Made by a program: the position numbers and the translations under genes
Source: Ignavibacteria bacterium
GTDB taxonomy: Bacteria > Bacteroidota > Ignavibacteria > Tepidaquicellales > Tepidaquicellaceae
Length of the DNA: 40,470 bases
Reading direction: 5' to 3'
Assembly (NCBI GenBank): GCA_016704345.1
Contig: JADJAH010000027.1
Coordinates: 1-40,470 of the forward strand
Notes under the pieces: generated by a model
Database searches by the model: none
What the model saw: only the letters and a program-made list of their open reading frames with translations
What the model was told of the DNA's origin: nothing
In this document: positions 26,432-35,701 of the stretch, piece by piece
Layout of the letters: every line of letters begins with the position of its first letter
Position numbering within the stretch: the first letter of the stretch is position 1

Positions 26432-27907
26432 ATGCTGAAAAGCTCCCTTGTTGAAATATTGAGATCATTCGACAGTGAAGAACTACAGATCTTCGAAGAC
26501 TTTTTGAAATCGCCGTATCACAATAAGAATAATAACGTCATCAAGCTGTTCCTTGCAATCAAGAAATACAAACCCGGTTTTGACAGTGATGAACTTGACA
26601 AAGAAGTTGTCTGGAAAAAATTATTTCCGGACAGAAAGTATAATTACGGAGTAATGAAGAATCTCATACATGAGTTAAGCAAACTGGGTATGAAGTTCAT
26701 TGTTCTTGAAGAATTTGAATACAATGCCCTTGAAAAGGATACGATTCTTTTGAACGGTTTAAACAACAGAAATATTTCCAAGCTGTTCAGAGTGAAGATG
26801 AGCGAAATCGAGAGAACCTATACGAAAGAATCGTTCAGCAAAGATTATTTTTTTGTCAATGATTACTACTCGGAATTTTCAAAGATGAATTGGATAAAGA
26901 TCTATCATGACAGGGCAAACAACATCAATGCAGTTACTGAGAAAGATATCCTCAACAGTTCTTCAATGTTCATTTACAGCTTTCTGATATATCTGTTCAA
27001 ATACTACAATAATGTTTTGACAGACTCATTGGATAAGAACTTCACTTTGGATAAGAATGTGCTTGCATTATTTCTGCAGGAAATCTCCCCCGAAATAATT
27101 GACAAGCTGCTGGAAATAGTGAGGCAAAATTCAGAAAGGGATTACAGGATCATGACTGTTTACAGTAATATGTCACGATCTCAACTGAACAAAAAAAATG
27201 TTGAATACTATTTGGAGTTTAAGAGGTCTCTTAATGCAAACATTGGACTGTTTTCGAAATGGGATGTGAAGGATCTGTCAATTTGTCTCGGCAACTCGCT
27301 CAACAATCTTGATGCTTCCGAAATAGATCTTAATAAGGAGCATTTCGATATTTCAAGATCATTGCTGGAGAGTAACGGCATATTCAACAGGGACGGAACG
27401 ATGACGACAGCTGACTTCAACCTGTTTCTTTGGAGGGCATTCAACGCAAATGAATACGACGCAATTGGAGAATTCAGCAAGAAGTATCTCAACAGGATCC
27501 CGATTGACAAGCAACAATATTGCGAGAGCATTGCGAACGCCTATTTGCTTTTCGGGAAAGGGAAGTTTGATGATGCGCTTGAGATAATTTCAAAATCAGA
27601 GCATCCTGCATTCATCACTAAAGTCAGGATGAAACAACTGAAAGCAAAGTGCTTGTATGAATTAGACGAGTTCGAATTATTTGAAAGTGAGTATAAGGCA
27701 ATCTATCATTTTCTTAGAAACAACAAGTCACTGAGCTTGAAATTGCAAACCGACACCAAGGTGCTGTTCGACTACATAAAAAAATTATTCAGACTCAGAC
27801 AAAAGTTCAGCTTATTTGAATGTGCAGAATTTAAGAAAGAGATATCTGCATCAGACATCAGCAAATCGAATTGGGTGATGATGAAGCTGAATGAATTATC
27901 GAAGTGA
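26432..27907 (+). CDS. ~490-aa helical protein, paralogue 2 (partner of surface gene)
   Basis: 491 residues, all-alpha by appearance, no export signal. It shares with the paralogues at 18789 and 30432 the N-terminal 'LQIFEDFLKSPYHNK', 'LFPDRKYNYGVMKNLIHEL' and the C-terminal helical repeats ('LLFGKGKFDDALEIISKS', 'KCLYELDEFELFESEYKAI'). ATG 26432 gives an N-terminus (MLKSSLVEILRSF) that aligns with the other two. It is divergent from the giant FG-GAP/Ycf48 gene. Function unknown; a cytoplasmic partner or regulator of the surface gene is inferred from context only. Confidence 0.75.
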   Translation: MLKSSLVEILRSFDSEELQIFEDFLKSPYHNKNNNVIKLFLAIKKYKPGFDSDELDKEVVWKKLFPDRKYNYGVMKNLIHELSKLGMKFIVLEEFEYNALEKDTILLNGLNNRNISKLFRVKMSEIERTYTKESFSKDYFFVNDYYSEFSKMNWIKIYHDRANNINAVTEKDILNSSSMFIYSFLIYLFKYYNNVLTDSLDKNFTLDKNVLALFLQEISPEIIDKLLEIVRQNSERDYRIMTVYSNMSRSQLNKKNVEYYLEFKRSLNANIGLFSKWDVKDLSICLGNSLNNLDASEIDLNKEHFDISRSLLESNGIFNRDGTMTTADFNLFLWRAFNANEYDAIGEFSKKYLNRIPIDKQQYCESIANAYLLFGKGKFDDALEIISKSEHPAFITKVRMKQLKAKCLYELDEFELFESEYKAIYHFLRNNKSLSLKLQTDTKVLFDYIKKLFRLRQKFSLFECAEFKKEISASDISKSNWVMMKLNELSK

Positions 27908-27966
27908 AATGGATTCCGAATGTTTTCTGTCGCATTTTATTTTGTTGCCACACCGTTCCCAACTTT

Positions 27967-28003
27967 ACAATCCAATACTCTAGCAAGTCTTGTCATTTCG
28001 AGC
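27967..28003 (+). repeat. Dispersed ACAATCTAATACT repeat, copy 1
   Basis: Shares ACAAT(C/T)(C/T)AATACT, then AA(A/G)TCTTGTC and TTTCGAGC, with 35806-35842 (truncated at its right) and 40434-40470. The right part joins a GAGCGAGCGAGAAATCC stretch, a palindromic repeat type found in many bacteria. Confidence 0.65.
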
Positions 28004-28165
28004 GAGCGAGAAATCCATTCACATTAGAATTGGCGTTACGATTGAATAAAGACGCCTCAAAGACATTTCCATTAAACAATCATTGTTACATATTGAGTAA
28101 GTGTTTCGGGTGGTAATGCTTGTAACAATCGTAATCATGTTTTGACTGCAAGTGGATTCTTCGCT

Positions 28166-28212
28166 GCCTGCCACTGACCATTTAAGTGTGAAAAGCATAC
28201 TTGCAGGCAGGC
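28166..28212. repeat. CCTGCC hairpin element nested in another repeat, copy 1
   Basis: GCCTGCC ... GCAGGCAGGC with core CACTGACCATTTAAGTGTG. It is flanked by GGATTCTTCGCT on the left and GCTCAGAATGAC on the right, the two halves of a different common palindromic repeat. Confidence 0.7.
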
Positions 28213-28300
28213 GCTCAGAATGACAAAAGGGGTATGGGATTCGGGTGCCGTCGCCTAAAACATTCGCAATCACACTTCCTTTTCATGTGGATTCTTCGCT

Positions 28301-28347
28301 GCCTGAGTACTGGCCGTTGAAGTGTGAAATGCATACTGGCAGGCAGG
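28301..28347. repeat. CCTGCC hairpin element nested in another repeat, copy 2
   Basis: GCCTGAGTAC ... CTGGCAGGCAGG, with AAGTGTGAAATGCATACT in the core. It is again preceded by GTGGATTCTTCGCT, the same junction as copy 1. Confidence 0.7.
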
Positions 28348-28685
28348 GTGACCCAACAGTTTGCAGGTGCTGCCTGTACTGCTTCATTTCAATGCAAACA
28401 TCACTTGCTGCAATGATTATAGAGATATAAAACTGTGTCCCACTTTCATCAATTTGCACTCTACATTTTTCCGTTGCCTATTCTTTCTGATGTGATACTG
28501 GCGGTAAATGATCAAAGGACAAATACACATGAGTGAATACCTTACTTAAGACCAAAGTAATTTTGAAAAAGGTTAAGCTCAAACAGTGGAAAGATATCTG
28601 ACTTTTTCTTTGCCTGTCAAAGTCAGAAATTTCTTTTGAAGGGAGATGTAAATATTCCAATCGATAAAACATGGAGGATACTATC

Positions 28686-30299
28686 ATGAAAAATGAAACC
28701 GGAATGCTCCTGAAGTTTTTCACTTTCTTCCTCATCGCTTTCATACCCGTCTTACAAGCTCAGGTCACTCAGGAGTGGATAGCAACATACAACGGACCGC
28801 TCAATTTTGACGATTTTTCAAGGACCGTAACAACTGACATTAACGGAAATGTAATAGTGGCAGGTACAACAGGAACTGCCAGCTTGTTTGATATTCTTAC
28901 ATTGAAGTACTCTCCCTCTGGAGTACTTTTGTGGAGTGCGGCTTATGACGGTGGTATAGATTTGATTGATGAAGGGACATCAGCAAAAGCTGATATATAT
29001 GGAAATATATATGTAACAGGCAGTCTTGATGCCCTTACGTCTTTCGAATTGATAGTTCTGCTTAAATACGGAAGTGCGGGAAACCTCATCTGGTCCCGGA
29101 CTTATTCGGGATACTTCCCCAGAAATGTTGCAGTTGACCTGGAAATAGACAGTCGGGGTAATGTAATCTGTTTAGGTTCAGGCATCGGGCCATTCTTTTA
29201 TTATGACTTTGTCGTGCTCAAGTATGATACATCAGGCAATCTGCTTTGGTCAGCAACATCTGAATGCGAACTCGGAGGGTGGGCGTATGATCTGACGGTT
29301 GATTCACGGAACAATATATATGCGACCGGATATCTGAACAGATCAGGGTCTTTCTCCGATTTCGGAACGATAAAGTATGATACTTTGGGAGTTAAGCAAT
29401 GGGTTGCTTACTACAACGGACCGGGAGACAGTGCAGATGTTGCCGTTTCAGTTGATGTTGATGAAATCGGAAACGTTTATGTAACCGGTCAATGTATGGA
29501 TTCAAACTTTGTCCGGCAAATGACCACAGTAAAGTACAACAGCTCAGGTTCTCTTCTATGGGCAGAAACTTATCCTGCAGTTGCATCGCCGTCTCAAGTA
29601 AAAGCGTGGAGAGATAATACAGTGTATGTTTCCGGTTCCGTTCTTACCGACTCGTCCGGTTACGATTATCTCCTTATTAACTATGATACGGCAGGAAATA
29701 TTATCTGGACATTTACAAACAATGGGACGGCCAATTCAAATGATGGTATTGCAAGAATGGAAGTTGATGCGGACGGCGATATTTATTTGACGGGATCCTG
29801 CATCAATGCCGGAACCGGGAGTGACTTCGTTACACTTAAGCTCGATGCTTCAGGTGCTGTAATTTGGACAAAGGTCTGTTCAGGTCAGCAGACTGACGAC
29901 GGTGCAGCCGGCATGACCATTGATGAAAACGGCTCACTTTATGTAACGGGAAGCAGTGGTTCTCCAAGCGATGTTATGATTGTCAAGTATTCACAGCTTA
30001 CATCAGTCAGCAATACAGGTTCATCCGGTGACATGCAGTTTGCGCTGTCTCAGAATTATCCCAATCCATTTAATGCCTCAACCATGATGACGTTCCAGAT
30101 TCGCATGAAGGGGCATTACTCGCTTGATGTTTATGACCTTAGGGGAGTATTGGTAAGAAAATTGTTCAGCAGGGATTTTGAATCCGGAACTTATGAAGTC
30201 AACAATGATTTCTCTTCATTGCCGTCAGGTGTTTACCTTTACAGATTGTCTTCCGGTAAAGATCAAGCAGAATCAAGGAAGTTCTTACTGATAAAGTAA
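28686..30299 (+). CDS. Secreted SBBP-type beta-propeller protein with T9SS sorting tail
   Basis: Start set at ATG 28686, with GGAGG 8 bases upstream, rather than the in-frame ATG at 28671. 537 residues: signal peptide ending near LQAQV, then repeats of about 50 residues ('NGNVIVAGTTGT', 'DILTLKYSPSGVLLWSA', 'IYVTGSLDALTSFELIV'), the SBBP (seven-bladed propeller) pattern. The last ~85 residues are a T9SS type A sorting domain: 'SQNYPNPFNASTMMTFQI', 'LDVYDLRGVLVRKL' and 'LPSGVYLYRLSSGK'. It is predicted to cross the outer membrane by the T9SS and be anchored or released there. It stands alone between two helical-protein genes and uses a different tail from the dockerin-like surface proteins. 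Confidence 0.9.
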   Translation: MKNETGMLLKFFTFFLIAFIPVLQAQVTQEWIATYNGPLNFDDFSRTVTTDINGNVIVAGTTGTASLFDILTLKYSPSGVLLWSAAYDGGIDLIDEGTSAKADIYGNIYVTGSLDALTSFELIVLLKYGSAGNLIWSRTYSGYFPRNVAVDLEIDSRGNVICLGSGIGPFFYYDFVVLKYDTSGNLLWSATSECELGGWAYDLTVDSRNNIYATGYLNRSGSFSDFGTIKYDTLGVKQWVAYYNGPGDSADVAVSVDVDEIGNVYVTGQCMDSNFVRQMTTVKYNSSGSLLWAETYPAVASPSQVKAWRDNTVYVSGSVLTDSSGYDYLLINYDTAGNIIWTFTNNGTANSNDGIARMEVDADGDIYLTGSCINAGTGSDFVTLKLDASGAVIWTKVCSGQQTDDGAAGMTIDENGSLYVTGSSGSPSDVMIVKYSQLTSVSNTGSSGDMQFALSQNYPNPFNASTMMTFQIRMKGHYSLDVYDLRGVLVRKLFSRDFESGTYEVNNDFSSLPSGVYLYRLSSGKDQAESRKFLLIK

Positions 30300-30431
30300 T
30301 TACGGCGATGATGAATTGTTTTCACATAGCCTTAGGAGATTGAGAACTATAGAATACGTCGATTAAATTTCTTCAGCGGTTGAAGAATTAATTACTAAAG
30401 CATAACAGCAGCCGAGGAGAAACTCAATTTC

Positions 30432-31913
30432 TCATATCGCCTTCTGACCTTTTCCGTAATTCATGTCCTCAAGTTGCATGGTCTTTTCCAATAGCCACTT
30501 TTTTGCCGAGGTGTTGTCTTTAAAAAGTTGCTCATGAAAAAACGAGATCTCCGCAGGCTCAGTGCCGGCTGAACTCAACTTGACAAGCTTCTTCAGATGC
30601 TTAACGAAATTCCTGTTCCTTTTTATGATGTCGAGGTTCTTTGATTTCACATTCTTCAGGAAGTGAGAAAAGGCGTCAAGCAGTGAATTGAGATTCTCAT
30701 GGGAATTGGTTTCATAATAGATCATAGCTGTGAGCCTCTTTGCATCAAGCCTGAAGATCAGATTTTCAATATCCGCTTTGTTAAGGAAGTGAAGCGCATC
30801 ATCATAATTTTTCTTTGCAAAGGAGATCTCTGCTTTGCAGTGATTGACGAGAGGTTTGCGAAGTTCGGGCTCGAGCCGCGATGAGTATTCCGATACAAAA
30901 CGTTCTACATAATCTACCTCGCCTTTACTTAATCCCGTCCTGACTATATTGCGAAAATGTGACGGCCTGAACCATGATTCATCTTCATCATAGAAATGAC
31001 CGTCAATGAGGCACTTAGAGATGATGTACAGTTCATCGAAATATTCGTTCATGCCTGCATTGAATTTTGAAGTGCATAACAGCTGCAGGTTCAGCAAGAG
31101 ATTTTTCCCGGTCTTTACACTGAACTTCTTTATGTTCTTTGTTATGAGATCTTTAAGTTCCTCATAAATTTTATTGTCATGAATGTTCTGTGCGGCCTTT
31201 GCAATCATATAGTAAATTCTCAGCAACGGAGAACTACCCGGTTCTTCTTTTTCAATTATAGCAATAAGCTTTTCGAAATCTATTTCTTTCAAAAGTTTTC
31301 CCGATGTGGTTTCCATAAAATCCTTTTCCATGTAAGTATTGCCGGTCAGCAGTTCTTTTCTGAAGATGCATGACTGAAGAATGAAGAAGTAGAATAGATT
31401 TACAATCGATTCCATCAAAGTATCATATCTCTTTTTTCTCTTATCAATTATTGTATAGTGATCTTCTATTGATGCTAATGTAGTTAACCTGTCAAAGAAA
31501 TCCTGCAGCTCCGGGGCAGAACTTCTTATCTGATCTTCAAGATTTGAAAAAACTTTCTCCGCCTTCTGCCTGTGCCCGCGCTCGTTGTATTGCCGAAGAA
31601 GTCTGACATTTCTTTCCGGCTTCTTTTTGAAATCCTGATAGAGAATGAATTCTTCGCACAATTGATTCAATCCCGAGAGCATGGTATTCATTACGCTTTC
31701 CTTAAATTGTTTCCCCGGAAAAAGTAAATGATAAATATTCTTCTTTGACAGTTGATCCGATTCAAAATCGAAACGGAATTTTCCGAGAATCTCAACAAGG
31801 CCGTCATAATTTCTTCCCTTATTGAAATATGGAGAAGAAACAAACTTCTCAAAGTCCTTCCATTCAGAAGGCTTAATTAGTTTGAGAAGAGATATTGTTG
31901 TTGAGTTTTTCAA
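30432..31913 (-). CDS. ~490-aa helical protein, paralogue 3 (partner of surface gene)
   Basis: 493 residues, all-alpha, cytoplasmic by appearance. It aligns with the genes at 18789 and 26432: 'WKDFEKFVSSPYFNK' at the N-terminus, 'LLFPGKQFKESVMNTMLSGL', and C-terminal helical repeats ('AEISFAKKNYDDALHFLNKA', 'AMIYYETNSHENLNSLLDA'). The start is TTG at 31913. No in-frame ATG lies upstream before a stop, and TTG puts the N-terminus in register with the paralogues. It is divergent from the surface gene at 32075. Its C-terminus is a little longer (MNYGKGQKAI). It faces the SBBP gene tail-to-tail with 132 bp between and no clear terminator. Confidence 0.75.
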   Translation of the reverse strand: MKNSTTISLLKLIKPSEWKDFEKFVSSPYFNKGRNYDGLVEILGKFRFDFESDQLSKKNIYHLLFPGKQFKESVMNTMLSGLNQLCEEFILYQDFKKKPERNVRLLRQYNERGHRQKAEKVFSNLEDQIRSSAPELQDFFDRLTTLASIEDHYTIIDKRKKRYDTLMESIVNLFYFFILQSCIFRKELLTGNTYMEKDFMETTSGKLLKEIDFEKLIAIIEKEEPGSSPLLRIYYMIAKAAQNIHDNKIYEELKDLITKNIKKFSVKTGKNLLLNLQLLCTSKFNAGMNEYFDELYIISKCLIDGHFYDEDESWFRPSHFRNIVRTGLSKGEVDYVERFVSEYSSRLEPELRKPLVNHCKAEISFAKKNYDDALHFLNKADIENLIFRLDAKRLTAMIYYETNSHENLNSLLDAFSHFLKNVKSKNLDIIKRNRNFVKHLKKLVKLSSAGTEPAEISFFHEQLFKDNTSAKKWLLEKTMQLEDMNYGKGQKAI

Positions 31914-31977
31914 TAACTGCTTGTTTAGAATTATTTCACAATAAGTATAAAAAGATGCAGTTTAAATGCCATATTTA

Positions 31978-32004
31978 GACTTTTTGTCTGACTTTTCGAC
32001 TTTT
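31978..32004. promoter_or_regulatory. Triple GACTTTT direct repeat between divergent genes
   Basis: GACTTTT occurs at 31978, 31990 and 31998 in the 161-bp gap between divergent starts 31913 and 32075. Spacings of 12 and 8 bases are not helical. It may be a binding site, but no motif match is known to me. Confidence 0.25.
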
Positions 32005-32074
32005 GCTTGTTTAAATCAGGGCAATTAAATCTTTGCCCAAGTTGGTAATTGAGATTAGTTTTGTGAGAGTAAAA

Positions 32075-35000
32075 ATGAAAATGAAACTAACATCAAAACA
32101 TAAAAACATGAAATCATTTAATCCAATCATCTTCATTGTATTGTTTGCTTTGCTGATCATTGCAGGTAAGACCCAATCGCAGGATATCATGCTCAGATCA
32201 CAGAACGGCGATAAGAGTATGAACTTGAAAGACGCATCACGCAATGTGTTCAATCCCGTTCGCGTCTTTAGCAAAACAGATGAAGAAAATAATTCAGTGC
32301 CGGGAAATCCTGACAACAATCAATCATGGAAACTGTACGAAGACTTTGAAGCCGTTACATTTCCTCCTGCCGGATGGTCCGTGACATCCGGAACAACAAT
32401 GTGGCAGCAGGCGAATACCAGCGCATTTGGCATTGGAAATTATTCCGCATCTTATGATAACTATAGTTGCTATTACATCAGTAACACTATTTATTCCAGC
32501 TCTTTCACGGCTACTGTTGCCGGAGACAAATTCATTTTTGATGTTGCCTATGCGCCTGGCGGTGATTCATTGAATTTATACTTAGACAATCTGAATATTT
32601 ACTATTATGACAGTGTCAGTTCTTCCTACATTTTTCTCACACAAATTTCGGGTGATTCTCTGAAGACTGCCCCTCCGTCTTTTTACCCATTTCTGCCTAA
32701 TGGTACACAGTGGAAGAAGATCACCGTTGATCTGCCTGTCAATTCTACGGGAATCCTTCTTCAGGCAATTGAGAATTGCGGAAACAATCTATATGTTGAT
32801 AATATAAGAGTAGGACAAGAGAGTCCTGCTCCTTTGCTGTTTGAAGATTTCTCATCATCTTTCCCGCCGCCTAACTGGTATTCTGAACCGTACTGGCAGT
32901 TCGACACCATCAGCGCGTTCGGAATCGGATATGGAAGCGTGATGAACAATAGGTTCTACAGCTGCGGCAACCCAAACGGTTACCTTACTACATCAAGTTT
33001 TCCTGCTGTCGATAATGGTGCTGAGCTGATCTTTGACTATGCGTATGCACCTATTGATTACTCCTTCTTTGGTGACCTTCAGATCTATGGAACTTCTGAC
33101 GGCGGGATGAACTTTGGTCTTATCGCTACAATATCCGGCGATCCAAACGGAGGACAACTTGTTACATCTCCTCCGACAACGAATTACTTTATTCCAACAA
33201 ACTCTGAATGGGCGAACATCTCAGTCGGCATTCCTGCAGGTACTACACAGTTGAAGTTCACACTCACCAACTTCTGCTCGAACAATCTGTACTTAGATAA
33301 TATCACTGTTAACAACAATTCCGTAAACAACGGCTACGATGCTTCCGTAAAAGCTGTATGGAGCAAGTCAAAGCTTCCTCTGGGATTCGGAGTGCCTGAC
33401 ACTATCAGCGCAGATATATTCAACAATTCACTTGTCCCTGTAGATTCACTTATGGTCTATCTTCAGATCACAGGTGCAAACAATTACACTGACTCTGTAG
33501 AAGTTTCTCTGTCAGGAAACTCGGGAGCCAATGTCAGATTCAATCCCATTCAGCCGGTGATGAACGGGCTCTCAACTGTTACTGTAACGGTTGGTAACGA
33601 TCTTAACAATTCCAACAACAGCAAATCTGTTCTCCTGCTTGCAAATCCGGACACATACAGATATGCTGATTCTGTCTGCTGCAACTCCGCAATTGCTTAT
33701 ATTGAAACCGGCTCATTCCTTAATAAATACAGAATGAACGGAACTGGTCAGGTAACAAAAGTTAAGATGAAGGTTTACAACGATCCCGGGAATGTTGGAC
33801 AAATATATCACGGAGTTGTACTTGATGCCGCCGGAAATCTTCTCGGAAGGTCTAAAGATTTCAAACTGAAGGCTTCGGATGCAAATACAATCTTAACCTT
33901 TAACATAACTGATCCTAAGCCGATTCTTTTTTCCAATTCAGAATTCTATGCCGGAGTTCTTCAAACCATGAACATTGGAGATCTGTCTTTTGCATTGTCT
34001 ACAAATACAGATTACGATCTTCCCGCAAGACCACAGGGTAGTTATTTTGCGGATGCCGGTCCTGTAGGATCTAATCTCATTCCTACCGAAGTGAATTATA
34101 CTTTAACTGATTTTATGATCGAAGCCGTTGCTTCGGCTCAGCTAAGTGTTGATGCAGGAGTATCTGACATCGGCCCGAAGTTTGAACAATACTTCAGCAC
34201 AAATACTATCACTCCGCAAGGCAAGGTGTTTAACTCCGGAACAACCAACGCAACATTTAACGTAACAAGAACTATTTCTCCCGGAGGATACACCAGCACA
34301 AAGACAGTTTCAAATCTTGCTCCTGGATCAAACGCGATCGTTACATTCGATCCATGGACATTTTCTGCTAGCCCGACTTATGATTATACCGTCAGAGATA
34401 CTGTAATACTTTCCGGCGATGGCAACACCTCTAATAATGCAATGTCTGAATCACTGACACCCAGAATTGCCAAACAGCTTTGCGTACTCTGGCAGACAAA
34501 AGCAGATCGGGACAGTCTGATCAGAGCTATCAATGCAGACGGAAGATTTGCAAATAATTTTGACACTGTTCGAATAAATTACACAGGTTCGCTCCGGCCC
34601 TGGAATATTGTATTCGGACTGCTGAAGAACAGCGGAGACTATTCATCATGGATGAGGGATTCGATGAAATCTTATCTGGATAATTCAACACCGCTGAACA
34701 AAAAATCTCTACTACTGTTTGCTGACAAACTCCAATTGTTTAATGATCCTATCGGTTATCGTGCGACCCCGGAGGACTCTGTATTTTTCAGACAATATCT
34801 AAAGTCAATGACAATTAATGATGACTGGGTTGGTTCCGTACCTTCCAGCGGCAATAGATTCAGAGGTGTCGGAGCTTTCTCCGGAATATCTCAGGATTCT
34901 CTTTATGTTGAAATTCCAAACCAGCCGGGCTTCATCAAGCCTGTCAACGGCGGAACGCCGGCTTTCAAGCCAAGATCAGTTCTTTCAAACGGAAATGATA

Positions 35001-35701
35001 GCTGCAATGCGGTGTGCTTCTTCGGAGCTAGTTACAATTCATTCCTGATGACAAACAGATTCTCATATCTGCGAGCATCATCAGGTTCATCAATGTCGCT
35101 TGGTCCGTTGAATGTCTATGTGAAAACCATTGACTGGATTCAAGGCATCACAACTTCAAACACATTGAACCTGACAGCATACACTGAAGGATTCTACAGT
35201 GCAGGATCAAACCTTATGATACCTGACACCGTAAAAGTCATTCTAAGAAATTCATCCGCGCCTTATGCCATTGTTGATTCCGCCAAAGCAGTACTGAGTG
35301 CAACGGGAACAGCGGCACTCATATTCAACAATGCAGCAAACAACACGCCCTATTTCATACAAATGATTCACCGCAATTCGATTGAGACATGGAGTGCATC
35401 GCCTCAGAGTTTTACCGGAGGCATATTGAATTTCAGCTTCGCATCATCATTCTTACAGGCATTCGGTAACAATCTGATTCAGATAGACAACTCACCAATA
35501 CGTTTTGGTATATTCGGCGGCGATACAAATCAGGACGGAACTGTTGATGCAACGGATGTAAGCGCAATTGACAACGATGCTGCAAACTTTGCCGGCGGCT
35601 ACGTGGCAACGGATCTGACGGGAGATGAATTTGTTGATGCTACAGACTTTGCAATTGCTGACAACAATGCTGCAAATTTTGTGAGTGTGGCAAGACCGTG
35701 A
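32075..35701 (+). CDS. Large secreted multidomain protein with tandem choice-of-anchor-like domains and dockerin-like tail
   Basis: The ORF is open from TTG 32033, but ATG 32075 (or 32081, 32108) gives a sensible signal peptide (FNPIIFIVLFALLIIAG, cut near TQSQ); about 1208 residues. Two similar beta-sandwich domains come first, each opening 'EDF....FPP..W' and ending 'NLY(V/L)DNI' (about 32325-32815 and 32835-33320), of the MAM-like or choice-of-anchor J type. CARDB-like regions follow ('VGNDLNNSNNSKSV', 'VILSGDGNTSNNAM'), then an alpha/beta-looking domain (about 34470-35000) I cannot name. The C-terminus is the shared ~180-residue module with DTNQDGTVDATD and DLTGDEFVDATD, ending ARP. It is divergent from the third helical paralogue. 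Confidence 0.8.
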   Translation: MKMKLTSKHKNMKSFNPIIFIVLFALLIIAGKTQSQDIMLRSQNGDKSMNLKDASRNVFNPVRVFSKTDEENNSVPGNPDNNQSWKLYEDFEAVTFPPAGWSVTSGTTMWQQANTSAFGIGNYSASYDNYSCYYISNTIYSSSFTATVAGDKFIFDVAYAPGGDSLNLYLDNLNIYYYDSVSSSYIFLTQISGDSLKTAPPSFYPFLPNGTQWKKITVDLPVNSTGILLQAIENCGNNLYVDNIRVGQESPAPLLFEDFSSSFPPPNWYSEPYWQFDTISAFGIGYGSVMNNRFYSCGNPNGYLTTSSFPAVDNGAELIFDYAYAPIDYSFFGDLQIYGTSDGGMNFGLIATISGDPNGGQLVTSPPTTNYFIPTNSEWANISVGIPAGTTQLKFTLTNFCSNNLYLDNITVNNNSVNNGYDASVKAVWSKSKLPLGFGVPDTISADIFNNSLVPVDSLMVYLQITGANNYTDSVEVSLSGNSGANVRFNPIQPVMNGLSTVTVTVGNDLNNSNNSKSVLLLANPDTYRYADSVCCNSAIAYIETGSFLNKYRMNGTGQVTKVKMKVYNDPGNVGQIYHGVVLDAAGNLLGRSKDFKLKASDANTILTFNITDPKPILFSNSEFYAGVLQTMNIGDLSFALSTNTDYDLPARPQGSYFADAGPVGSNLIPTEVNYTLTDFMIEAVASAQLSVDAGVSDIGPKFEQYFSTNTITPQGKVFNSGTTNATFNVTRTISPGGYTSTKTVSNLAPGSNAIVTFDPWTFSASPTYDYTVRDTVILSGDGNTSNNAMSESLTPRIAKQLCVLWQTKADRDSLIRAINADGRFANNFDTVRINYTGSLRPWNIVFGLLKNSGDYSSWMRDSMKSYLDNSTPLNKKSLLLFADKLQLFNDPIGYRATPEDSVFFRQYLKSMTINDDWVGSVPSSGNRFRGVGAFSGISQDSLYVEIPNQPGFIKPVNGGTPAFKPRSVLSNGNDSCNAVCFFGASYNSFLMTNRFSYLRASSGSSMSLGPLNVYVKTIDWIQGITTSNTLNLTAYTEGFYSAGSNLMIPDTVKVILRNSSAPYAIVDSAKAVLSATGTAALIFNNAANNTPYFIQMIHRNSIETWSASPQSFTGGILNFSFASSFLQAFGNNLIQIDNSPIRFGIFGGDTNQDGTVDATDVSAIDNDAANFAGGYVATDLTGDEFVDATDFAIADNNAANFVSVARP

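Larger units (their letters stand above)
27908..28685. repeat. Repeat-containing gap upstream of the SBBP gene
   Basis: No gene. It contains one copy of a dispersed repeat (27967-28003, ACAATC(C/T)AATACT ... TTGTCATTTCGAGC) and two CCTGCC elements (28166-28212, 28301-28347), each sitting in the middle of a GTGGATTCTTCGCT palindrome-type repeat. 28480-28680 should contain the promoter of the next gene; only its GGAGG ribosome site (28673-28677) is clear. Confidence 0.65.
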
